Below are positions 8,801-16,028 of a DNA stretch of 32,392 nt, piece after piece (position 1 is the first letter of the stretch; the number at the start of each line of letters is the position of its first letter). Both the position numbers and the translations under genes were made by a program. Below the pieces are notes generated by a model. The model did no database searches and was not told the origin of the DNA. It saw only the letters and a list, made by a program, of their open reading frames with translations. Source of the stretch: Nitrospirota bacterium. Its GTDB lineage: Bacteria; Nitrospirota; Leptospirillia; Leptospirillales; Leptospirillaceae. The stretch lies in the NCBI GenBank assembly GCA_021828805.1, contig JAJZCZ010000016.1, positions 1-32,392 on the forward strand, in the 5' to 3' direction.

Positions 8801-9529
8801 GGGGTCACCGCACTCACCTACATGGGCGCTGTCCGCCTTCTTCGGGGATATGCCGGGGAAGCTCGTCTCTGGCAGGAACAAGCCATCGGACGGTCTCACA
8901 GAAGTAGCCAGACCAACTCCCTCTGCCATGCCAAAACCATGGAAATTATCGGCCTGATCTTCACCCGCCAGAGAGAGGCGACACGACAGGCGGCCGAAAG
9001 CCTCGGAAGTCTCGCCCGGGACAGAGGCTATCCACAATGGGTCGCCTTCGCAGAACTCTTCGGCGGCTGGTCGCGGGGCGGGGCCGCAGATGTGAAAATC
9101 TGCCTGGAATCCCGGGAGTTCCTCTCCCGGATTCTTCCGGGGCTCCTTCCCCTTTTTCTGACGATCGAATCGGAGGCTCTCCTCTTTGCCGGACTTCCCG
9201 AGGAGTCGCGGAGAACGGCATCGTTGTCCCTCTCCCTGATAGAAAAAACCGGGAGCGCCCTCCTGAGGGGAAAAGCCCTTCAGATTCAAGGAGAAGCTCG
9301 TCTCATCGAAAACAAAGGTGACCCCGAAGCAAGGTCCGACTTTGACAAGGCTTTTAAATATGCCCGGAACGACCACAATGCTCTCTTTGCACTCCAAGCT
9401 GCCATCTCTCTTCAACGGCACTTTTCGGATAATCCTGAGAATCTCGCCAAAGCTCTTTCTGCCGTCACCGATGGAGAGTTTCTCCCGCCTGTTCTCGAGG
9501 CCCGGGCGCTTCTTTCCAAATGGCAATAA
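5852..9529 (+). CDS. Large transcriptional regulator: SARP/BTAD-like N-terminus, degenerate nucleotide-cyclase-like domain, AAA/STAND ATPase, C-terminal TPR-like repeats
   Basis: 1225-aa ORF, GTG start with gggaga upstream. N-term INLLGPPEILVGG...LLDRPFAIFVYLATSGGVVGRSQIMRVFWGEEGEKEASSALSRALYELE resembles SARP/OmpR-type winged helix. HRKVVVLSILASYPPS...HGGWLPPPSTAGIQGYFGFPGS...FRMGILEGEV...VAPSLFSLL aligns by eye with cyclase/LuxR-family proteins. Walker A GEAGIGKSR follows PFVGRTKESRLI; Walker B-like LILLFEDIQWAD. Confidence 0.85.
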   Translation: MVEREKVAERWKKRRKILKHLTTDFRINLLGPPEILVGGRIPRGRLLDRPFAIFVYLATSGGVVGRSQIMRVFWGEEGEKEASSALSRALYELELRGLGPLMEKNPSALRFRPPRGLQSSFDIGDFTDDSPPPYCRHLHAPSDCPGCAQKIQNRLSLIRGKFLEGVDLPPDCGPFESWILERRVFYEEMANRLRTLLSSPLHREFAKVSPSKSGEEKRILSSGEHRKVVVLSILASYPPSVSHRERLTLSQQLRKKIEEIIGRHGGWLPPPSTAGIQGYFGFPGSLEFAPRLAASAAREILDSLPLPPPQGSRQTVLTFRMGILEGEVTSDILRGIPDVTGELTTSALTLAQSAPEGSIAVAPSLFSLLTPVFLMEERISRLSPDGHLSFDLHLLGPRRSTPLSSSLYEGTLPLMNPPFVGRTKESRLINSLWRSACKGEIKTILITGEAGIGKSRLLSEVLENIQKESPGTIIRKLSCLPEDRETPWAPVRWLFRSLLGLEADLSQTDLILRTESYLASLDKVIPEESALFLQFIEGTGPWSAELSGNSPLRIRQKIEKLVGNLVLKRSQKSPLILLFEDIQWADSATLSLLRTSVLTTEASRILVLLSSRDDQTLSRHHLFPNAVIQLAPLSPKNTRELLSYLFPQSTVLSPSMKKNLVQQSGGNPFFLIELVRSESEGKESQAGSLTSTLDAQIDALGEASHTLALSACLGLRFSRSILTRILGSARLKRHEPALFRRGLITTTIETPHILEFRHALLRDHILKRFPPETLRLMHRKIAQTLSALFEGAPEGAPEIVARHYVHAGDPEAAIPLYRIAAERALALGATHEGWEALERALSLIPPGDPRRLPILVSMGPVAAVLFGYAHATYLKVYREARSLLQESGITRNNLPVWNGLRATLIGSEGPHAAREIAREIREFSDTEGTGEEQLRARYAQGNIAYYGGQLDEAEGYLREALSLLPMVGEYPPGASLGPYAEDPGVTALTYMGAVRLLRGYAGEARLWQEQAIGRSHRSSQTNSLCHAKTMEIIGLIFTRQREATRQAAESLGSLARDRGYPQWVAFAELFGGWSRGGAADVKICLESREFLSRILPGLLPLFLTIESEALLFAGLPEESRRTASLSLSLIEKTGSALLRGKALQIQGEARLIENKGDPEARSDFDKAFKYARNDHNALFALQAAISLQRHFSDNPENLAKALSAVTDGEFLPPVLEARALLSKWQ

Positions 9530-9708
9530 AAACCGGAAGCATCATCTTCCAGGGGCATTAAAATGCATCCTCCCATCGCTCCGTCAACCAATCCCGAGCC
9601 TCTCTCAAAGATCCGGCTCCCCACACTCTCTCACTTTGTGATAATATAACCATGGTCAACGTGGACATTTTCCTATAAAGATTGGGCCCCCTAGAATCGA
9701 GGTCACCG

Positions 9709-10242
9709 ATGAAAAAAGGACTCCTTCGCTCTTCCGGACAAGCCGTCTCTTTCCTCGCCGCGCTTCTTGCCGGAAGCTTTCTGCTGGCAAACTCTATCCC
9801 GGCATTCGCCGAGGGGGAGACCTCCGGCGTGACCGGTGCCGTCTCCCGGTATGATCGAATGGTCAGCCACTCTGCTGGTTCCTACCATAAGATTATGGGC
9901 GACGCCCGCAAGAAGTTTGAAACAGCCAAGGCCCGCGCGGATGCCGCCTACGACAAGGCCACCCAGCGGGCCAACAGTGAAGTGACCCTCAAAATCAATA
10001 CGGTCAAGGAAGAGGTGGCCCAGAGCCCCCACTTCGACGCTCACCTCAAAGACAAGATCAAGGGAGCCGCCCGTGACTTCGCCCTGGCGATCGCCAAGGC
10101 CCGGGCAATCCACGAAGGGGAGATGGCCGCCGCTCTCCGGGACTATACGGACTCCCTCAAAAAGGCCTCGGCCACCTATGCCGACGCCGTCAAGAAGGCC
10201 GAGTCAACCTATCGGACCGAAGCTTCTCGCTGGCTGAAATAA
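9709..10242 (+). CDS. Small secreted (periplasmic) alanine/lysine-rich helical protein of unknown function
   Basis: ORF 9682-10242; likely start ATG 9709 (MKKGLLRSSGQAVSFLAALLAGSFLLANSIPAFAEG), a classical Sec signal peptide with AFA-E cleavage site. Mature part is charged and helical (KKFETAKARADAAYDKATQRANSEV). Confidence 0.8.
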   Translation: MKKGLLRSSGQAVSFLAALLAGSFLLANSIPAFAEGETSGVTGAVSRYDRMVSHSAGSYHKIMGDARKKFETAKARADAAYDKATQRANSEVTLKINTVKEEVAQSPHFDAHLKDKIKGAARDFALAIAKARAIHEGEMAAALRDYTDSLKKASATYADAVKKAESTYRTEASRWLK

Positions 10243-10260
10243 CGTCTCTCCGACACCGTC

Positions 10261-10292
10261 GACGGGGGAAAGGACCGCTTCTTTCCCCCGTC
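10261..10292 (+). terminator. Strong stem-loop downstream of the secreted-protein gene
   Basis: Perfect 12-bp inverted repeat GACGGGGGAAAG-gaccgctt-CTTTCCCCCGTC starting 18 bp after the stop codon. The T-tract is not immediate (about 10315), so intrinsic termination is not certain. Confidence 0.55.
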
Positions 10293-10395
10293 ACGATCCG
10301 GAGATAAGAGATTCCTTTTTTACCTCTCAGTCCCGCAGTCCGACCTGCCCCATCCCGTTCTCCCCACTGACCCATCATCGGAAGAGGAGCGTTCC

Positions 10396-11346
10396 GTGCG
10401 CAAGCTCTTTGCTATTATCGGCCACCCCGTCGCCCACTCCCTCTCTCCCCGCTTCCAGCAGGCCGCCTTCGAAGATGTCGGACTCGATGCCGCCTACCTT
10501 CCCTTCGATATCGCCCCGGAGAAACTTTCGGAGGCCATCGATGCCCTCCGGACACTTGGTGTCTCTGGATTTAACGTGACGATCCCCCACAAAGAGGCGA
10601 TTATTCCCCTCCTCGACGAGATCTCCCCCACGGCCCGGGAGCTGGGGGCCGTCAACACGGTTATTGCCAATGACGGACAATTGAGTGGCGACAACACCGA
10701 TGCTCCGGGATTTCAGACCTCACTGGAGACATTCCTGGCCACCAACAACCTTGTCCTTCCTTCGGCCGCCGTTGTCTTTGGAGCCGGAGGGTCGGCACGC
10801 GCGGTCCTCTGGGCTCTGGCCCGACTCAACGTGAAGCGGATCCTGATCATTAACCGTACCCGGGAGCGTGGCGATGCCTTGGCCCGCTCCCTCCCGTTTC
10901 TTCCAAAAGATGTTCGTACCTTTGCATTGGATGACCCCTCCTGGGCAGAGGAAGTTCACTGGGGAGCGACGCCTTCGCCTCCGACAAGATCATCGGGAGC
11001 GCAGGGAAAAGGCGGGGCGCTCCTGATCAACACACTCTCCCTTCGGGCCTTTGAGGGTTCCGACACTCCCTTCCCTCCCCTTTGGAATATTCCTCTTGCT
11101 TCCTCGGTCCTCCTGGACCTCTCCTACGTCTCACGCCGGCCCGGCTCGCAAGAGGCGGGGGGGGTGACGCCGTTTCTCTCCATGGGACGCCCCTTTAGAG
11201 CACCCTGCCAGAACGGGCTGGGCATGCTTCTGATGCAGGGGGCCCTGGCCTTTCGACTCTGGACCGGACAGACACCTTCTCTTGCGGCCATGGAGGAGGC
11301 CCTGAGACAGGCAACGGGACAGGATAATCTTTGGAAGAGTCTCTAA
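10396..11346 (+). CDS. aroE: Shikimate dehydrogenase
   Basis: GTG start. FAIIGHPVAHSLSPRFQQAAF, GFNVTIPHKEAIIPLLDEISPTARELGAVNTV, DNTDAPGF, and VVFGAGGSARAVLWAL NADP-binding motif. Confidence 0.95.
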   Translation: MRKLFAIIGHPVAHSLSPRFQQAAFEDVGLDAAYLPFDIAPEKLSEAIDALRTLGVSGFNVTIPHKEAIIPLLDEISPTARELGAVNTVIANDGQLSGDNTDAPGFQTSLETFLATNNLVLPSAAVVFGAGGSARAVLWALARLNVKRILIINRTRERGDALARSLPFLPKDVRTFALDDPSWAEEVHWGATPSPPTRSSGAQGKGGALLINTLSLRAFEGSDTPFPPLWNIPLASSVLLDLSYVSRRPGSQEAGGVTPFLSMGRPFRAPCQNGLGMLLMQGALAFRLWTGQTPSLAAMEEALRQATGQDNLWKSL

Positions 11347-11395
11347 AAATCAGGGGAAGAAAACAAAAAAGCCGGGGAAAAGGAGAAATGAGAGA

Positions 11396-11427
11396 GGGCC
11401 GGAGGGAGCATCATACTTATCCGGCCC
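11396..11427. terminator. Candidate hairpin between convergent aroE and hemN
   Basis: Perfect 8-bp inverted repeat GGGCCGGA...TCCGGCCC with a 16-nt loop, in the short gap between convergent genes; no adjacent U-tract. Confidence 0.35.
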
Positions 11428-11443
11428 TTGCTATGAGAGTCTC

Positions 11444-12820
11444 TCAGAGTGTGCGGGAGAAGAGTGGGCCTTTGGGAGCCTCACGAAGGTATCGGTCAAA
11501 AACCATGGCGATGTTCCGGAGAAAGATGCGTCCAAGGTCCGTAATGCGGATTTTTTCTGACGTGATCTCCAGGAGACCGTCGGGAACGAAGCCCTCGAGG
11601 GTGGCGATTTCTGGCCCGAACACCTTGTCAAATGACTCTCCGAAGGGCAAAAGGGCCGTGGCCCGGTCGATCTCGAGGTTGCACATGATATGCGAGATGA
11701 TCTCCCGGCGCATCCGGTCGTCCTCACTCAGCCGGAATCCACGGAAGGTCCCCATGCGGCCGGAGAGGATCCGGGAGGCATAGTCCGGAAGGGCCCGGGC
11801 GTTCTGGAAGTAAGCCCGGTCGAGCATGCTGATGGCCGTCACCCCAGAGCCGACAAGCTCGGCGTTCTTCTTGGTGGTGTAGCCCTGGAAGTTCCGGTAG
11901 AGGGTCTTTTCCTTTTGGGCCCGTGACAGTTCATCGTCGGGGCGGGCAAAATGGTCCATCCCGATGAAACGGTAGCCCGCATTGCCCAGCTTGTCGCCGA
12001 TGAGGCGGATAAGGGCAAACTTGGCGTCTGGGGGAGGAAGCGTCTCCTCCCGGATCAGGACCATGTGCTTCTTGAGCCAGGGTACATGGGCATAATTGAA
12101 GACGGCAATGCGGTCAGGAGAAATCTCGATAACCCGGTCAAGTGTCCGGGAAAAGCTCTCAACGGTCTGGTAGGGGAGGCCGTAGATGAGGTCGATGTTC
12201 AGGCTATGGAAACCCAGCTCCCGGCTTTTCCTGGCCACCCGGACGGTCACCTCCTCCGGCTGGACCCGGTGGACCGCCTCCTGAACCTTGGGGTCGAAAT
12301 CCTGAACACCCATGCTGATGCGGTTAACGCCCACCTCACGGAGGGTTTCGAGATAGCTGTCCGCGGAAAACCGGGGATCGATCTCAACGGAGATCTCCCC
12401 CTCGCGATAGTCGACAGTGAAGTTTTTATTGATCGACTCGAACAGCCTCCGGGTCTGGAAGGGGGTGAGGGAGGAGGGTGTTCCCCCCCCCAGATGCAGC
12501 TGGATCACCCGGCGTTTGGGATCAAGAACGGAGGAGAGAACTCCGAGCTCTCGTGCCAGATAGTCGTTATACTCCTCCGCCCGTGACTTGTCCCGGGTGA
12601 TAATGGTGCTGCATCCGCAGAAGTAGCAAAGGGATTCGCAAAAGGGAATATGAAAGTAGAGGGAGAGCGGAGCCCCTCCACGGTTGGACTCGTCGAGCGC
12701 CTCCCGGGCCTCCGTTTCACTGAACTCCTCTGTCCAGACAGGGGCGGTGGGATAGCTTGTGTAGCGCGGCCCCGGACGGTCGTATTTTTTCAGCAGAGAC
12801 AGATCCACATTCTCGATCAT
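11444..12820 (-). CDS. hemN: Oxygen-independent coproporphyrinogen III oxidase / dehydrogenase (radical SAM)
   Basis: 458 aa. DRPGPRYTSYPTAPVW, YFHIPFCESLCYFCGCSTII radical-SAM Cys motif, LHLGGGTPS, IYGLPYQT. Confidence 0.96.
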   Translation of the reverse strand: MIENVDLSLLKKYDRPGPRYTSYPTAPVWTEEFSETEAREALDESNRGGAPLSLYFHIPFCESLCYFCGCSTIITRDKSRAEEYNDYLARELGVLSSVLDPKRRVIQLHLGGGTPSSLTPFQTRRLFESINKNFTVDYREGEISVEIDPRFSADSYLETLREVGVNRISMGVQDFDPKVQEAVHRVQPEEVTVRVARKSRELGFHSLNIDLIYGLPYQTVESFSRTLDRVIEISPDRIAVFNYAHVPWLKKHMVLIREETLPPPDAKFALIRLIGDKLGNAGYRFIGMDHFARPDDELSRAQKEKTLYRNFQGYTTKKNAELVGSGVTAISMLDRAYFQNARALPDYASRILSGRMGTFRGFRLSEDDRMRREIISHIMCNLEIDRATALLPFGESFDKVFGPEIATLEGFVPDGLLEITSEKIRITDLGRIFLRNIAMVFDRYLREAPKGPLFSRTL

Positions 12821-12906
12821 GGCAGAACCCTTGTCAGAGGCGCTCCCGAAGGACGGTCCTCTTCTGGTGAATGGACGTCTCCAGCAAACAGAGACGGAAG
12901 TCTAAG

Positions 12907-13950
12907 CTAGCGGCCGTTCTGAACCATCCGGACAAGAGCCCGGGCCATCTCCATGGGGGTCTCGGGAAGAATACCGTGGCCCAGGTTGAAGATATACCCC
13001 GGACGATCCCCGACCCCGGCCAGAACCCGGCGGACCTCTCCGGCGAGAGCCTCTTCGGTAGTCAGGAGGACCACCGGATCGAGGTTCCCCTGGATCGCCT
13101 TCTCCGGAGAGATCCGGGGAACCGCCTTCTCCAGGGGAAGTCGCCAGTCAATGGAGAGAACATCGGTGCCGGCCTGATTCATATGATCTAAAAGGGCGGC
13201 GGTGCCATTCACATAAAGAATGGAAGGGATCCCGTGGCGGGCCAGGGCCCGGACGACCTCCTGGGTGTAGGGAAGGGCATACTCCCGGTAGTGCTCGGCG
13301 CAGAGGGATCCGGCCCACGTGTCAAAGAGCTGGTAGGCGTGAATGCCGGCGTCGATTTGCATCTCAAGATAATCGATCACCGTCCGGGTCACCTTCTCCA
13401 TCAATGCCCGGTATCCCCGGGGATTGGAGAAGATGAGACGCTTGACCTTCGTAAACTCCTTGGAGGTCTCCCCTTCGACCATGTAGGTGGCCAGGGTGAA
13501 TGGCGACCCGGAAAACCCCAAAAGGGGAACCCGACCGTCAAGACGGGTATTGATCAGCCGAACGGCGTCTCCCACAAAACCCGTAGCCTTCTTTGCATCA
13601 GGAATCTGCAAGCGTTCAATATCGGCATCGCTCCGGACCGGATTCAAAAATTTCGGCCCCTTGTGTTCGGTGAACTCAAGGGAGAGACCCATGGCCTCTA
13701 CCGGAATCAGAATGTCGGAGAAGAGGATCGCCGCATCGAGACCCAGAAGGTCAATCGGCAGGAGAGTCGCCTGGGCGGCGAGCTCAGGGGTCTTGCAAAG
13801 CCCCAGAAAGGAGGTCTTCTTCCGGATTTCCTGGTATTCAGGCATGTATCGGCCAGCCTGGCGCATGATCCAGATCGGAGGCCGGTCAAGACGCTCGCGG
13901 CGACAGGCCCGGAGAAAGAGATCGTTTTTGACGGCAGGACGGGCGACCAT
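12907..13950 (-). CDS. hemE: Uroporphyrinogen decarboxylase
   Basis: PPIWIMRQAGRYMPEYQEIRKK signature, LLGFSGSPFTLATYMVEG, YILNLGHGI-like C-terminus (YIFNLGHGILPETP). ORF extends to 14085; ATG at 13950 is the more likely start. Confidence 0.95.
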   Translation of the reverse strand: MVARPAVKNDLFLRACRRERLDRPPIWIMRQAGRYMPEYQEIRKKTSFLGLCKTPELAAQATLLPIDLLGLDAAILFSDILIPVEAMGLSLEFTEHKGPKFLNPVRSDADIERLQIPDAKKATGFVGDAVRLINTRLDGRVPLLGFSGSPFTLATYMVEGETSKEFTKVKRLIFSNPRGYRALMEKVTRTVIDYLEMQIDAGIHAYQLFDTWAGSLCAEHYREYALPYTQEVVRALARHGIPSILYVNGTAALLDHMNQAGTDVLSIDWRLPLEKAVPRISPEKAIQGNLDPVVLLTTEEALAGEVRRVLAGVGDRPGYIFNLGHGILPETPMEMARALVRMVQNGR

Positions 13951-13963
13951 GAAGAGCCTTCCG

Positions 13964-14788
13964 TTAAAGGGTTGACAGCGCCGGGGGGTCCAGAGGGACC
14001 CAGCGGGGATATACGGTCTGGCGATTGCGGGCGAGACGCTCAAGGCGTCTGGCAATGGCCGACAAAAGTATGGGATGGTCTCCAAAGGGCGGGGTCACGA
14101 GCCCGCCTGCCGGCAGAGGATGGCGATCCAGGAAGGCCGACGTGGCCGTCCGGATCCTCTCCATCAGGACCCCCTCGAAGAGAAAATAGGGAATGACCAG
14201 GAGCCGGTCGTATCCTGCCGGATCGAGCCCCTCGAGAAAGGGGGAAAACCTCGGTTCGGTGACACCGATAAAGGCATAGTGAAACTCCGGTCCCCGGCGC
14301 CTCTCCCAAAGCCGCCGCCCCTGGTAGTAGAGGGATGCGTTGGCGGCCGGATCGAGGCTTCCCCGGCCCACAATGACGACAAGGTCCCGAATAGAGGGAT
14401 CGGCCGGGGGAAGAATCGAGAGAAGAGCCTCGACGGGGGCCGAATCCGTCCCGATGGCCCACTCCCTGACGATCTGAAGGTTCGGGCGCTTCCGGGAGGC
14501 CTCCTTCACAAAACCCCAGACATCGGCCTTTGAATGGCCGGCATCAAAGAGAAGAAAGGGAAAGAACAGGAGAGTGGAAATGCTCTCCGGGAGGTCGTCG
14601 ACCACCTGGGAGACAGGGGGCTCGGCATGCTCGAGAAAGGCCTCGCGAGCGATAATATCCGGGGGAAGGAAGGGAACAAGCTTCCGAAAGGTCTCCCGAA
14701 AGTGTCGATTACCCTCCTCCATGGGGCTCCCGTGGCCAATGACAATGACGGCGATGGAGGGGGCTTCGGAGTGCGGGAGAGTCTTCAT
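13964..14788 (-). CDS. CbiX/SirB-family sirohydrochlorin chelatase-like protein (two-domain)
   Basis: IAVIVIGHGSPMEEGNRHF and FPFLLFDAGHSKADV (domain 1 His residues); VVIVGRGSLDPAANA, YAFIGVTEPRFSP and LLVIPYFLFEGVLMERI (domain 2). Start 14788 (MKTLPHSEAPS). Confidence 0.8.
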   Translation of the reverse strand: MKTLPHSEAPSIAVIVIGHGSPMEEGNRHFRETFRKLVPFLPPDIIAREAFLEHAEPPVSQVVDDLPESISTLLFFPFLLFDAGHSKADVWGFVKEASRKRPNLQIVREWAIGTDSAPVEALLSILPPADPSIRDLVVIVGRGSLDPAANASLYYQGRRLWERRRGPEFHYAFIGVTEPRFSPFLEGLDPAGYDRLLVIPYFLFEGVLMERIRTATSAFLDRHPLPAGGLVTPPFGDHPILLSAIARRLERLARNRQTVYPRWVPLDPPALSTL

Positions 14789-14861
14789 GTCCCGATTATA
14801 CGGCGAGGCGCTTGGAAGTTCAACGAAGCGCGAATCCATCGAGGAGCTCCCGGACTCCCGC

Positions 14862-15647
14862 TCAAGAGGTTTGCCCCCCATGGACACCTTGCTGGCGGGG
14901 CATCAGGAATCGGCGGACCCAAACAAGAAGGCCGACGATAAAAAGTGCCAGGAGGATATCGGCCCCAGCGATTCGCCACTCTCGAAGCCAGAACGCCACG
15001 GAGAGATTGAAGAAGTAGACTGAGAGATAAAGGAACGGGGGGAGAAGCCGGTCCAGAGTTGAAGCCTCTCCCCTCCTCTCCCACCGAAGAGGGAGAATCC
15101 GCCAGAGCCCAAGAATCGTCCCCCCCGTCACCGCCCACCCGATAAAGTTTGTAAGAGTTACCCCGAAATAGGCTCCCCCCTCCGGGTAGTCATAAATCTG
15201 ACCAAGAAACCACCGGCTTCCCCGAAGCGCCACCGGATCAATCACCATATCAATGGCGGTGAAGAGGAGTGTCGCCACCGTAAGGAGACGCCACCAGAGG
15301 TGACCGGGCGATGAAAGCGTCTCTTTCAGAGAGCGACCGGACACCAGGCCAGCCACCCCCAGAGCTCCGACCGCCAGAAAGGAAAAGGAGAGAGAATCCA
15401 TCAGGGGAAGAATCCCGAGCCAGATTTCCCGGTCTTTTGTGGTGGGAAGATAACGGTAGTGCCCAAAGGGAAACCAGCCCCCGGGGCGGGCAGAGGACCA
15501 CTCGAAGAGATAGGCGACCCCCCAGGCCGTCGCAAACCGCAGGAGCGCGCCCAATGCTCCGGTCGCCCGGGAAAGGGCGAGGAGACCCACACCCCAGAAA
15601 AAGAAGACATACCAGCGAAAGAGCAGCGTGGAGAAAAGAAGCCCCAT
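14862..15647 (-). CDS. Carotenoid biosynthesis protein, CruF/DUF422-like membrane protein
   Basis: FEWSSARPGGWFPFGHYRYLPTT, FTAIDMVIDPVALRGSRWFLGQIYDYPEGGAYFGVTLTNFIGW; multiple TM segments. Confidence 0.75.
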   Translation of the reverse strand: MGLLFSTLLFRWYVFFFWGVGLLALSRATGALGALLRFATAWGVAYLFEWSSARPGGWFPFGHYRYLPTTKDREIWLGILPLMDSLSFSFLAVGALGVAGLVSGRSLKETLSSPGHLWWRLLTVATLLFTAIDMVIDPVALRGSRWFLGQIYDYPEGGAYFGVTLTNFIGWAVTGGTILGLWRILPLRWERRGEASTLDRLLPPFLYLSVYFFNLSVAFWLREWRIAGADILLALFIVGLLVWVRRFLMPRQQGVHGGQTS

Positions 15648-15653
15648 GGCTTC

Positions 15654-16028
15654 CTAGCCCCCCGATCGGGCAATCAGAACGACTCCCGCAGTGATGAGGG
15701 TGATCCCTCCCCACCGGAGAAGGGGAATCCGCTCCCGAAGAATGAAGCGGGCCATGAAGGCTGTCAGCACATATCCGAGCCCTGTCATCGGAACAACCTG
15801 GCTGACGGGCAGATCCCGGAGGATCCCCAGCAGCAGAATGTAGTAAAGGGCCTGCAAAAAGACCCCAAGAAGCACTTCCGGATGGGCAAGAATCGCCCGG
15901 AGACGACTGCGCCCTCCTGTCGCCGCGGCGCGCGTCGCCTTCATGCCCCGGGAAAGGAGAATGAATCCGGCATCCTCCAAAAGAAGCGCCAGAAAAAAAA
16001 GGAGCAGAAGGGCGCCGTAGGAGAACAT
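15654..16028 (-). CDS. Small 4-TM EamA/DMT-superfamily protein
   Basis: 125 aa from ATG 16028 (MFSYGALLLLFFLALLLEDAGFILLSRGMK...PVSQVVPMTGLGYVLTAFMARFILRERIPLLRWGGITLITAGVVLIARSGG). Start overlaps the hpnI stop (TGATG). Confidence 0.75.
   Translation of the reverse strand: MFSYGALLLLFFLALLLEDAGFILLSRGMKATRAAATGGRSRLRAILAHPEVLLGVFLQALYYILLLGILRDLPVSQVVPMTGLGYVLTAFMARFILRERIPLLRWGGITLITAGVVLIARSGG

Noticed and set aside
8015-9526. 503-aa minus-strand ORF antisense to the large regulator
   Set aside because: Low-complexity translation with no domain signal; the opposite frame carries coherent TPR-like sequence. Explained by codon-bias shadow.
9530-9600. Small hairpins GGAAG/CTTCC and GCATT/AATGC after the regulator as a terminator
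   Set aside because: Short 5-bp stems and no U-tract; too weak to call.
13234-14196. 320-aa plus-strand ORF
   Set aside because: Antisense to hemE/cbiX; no domain features.
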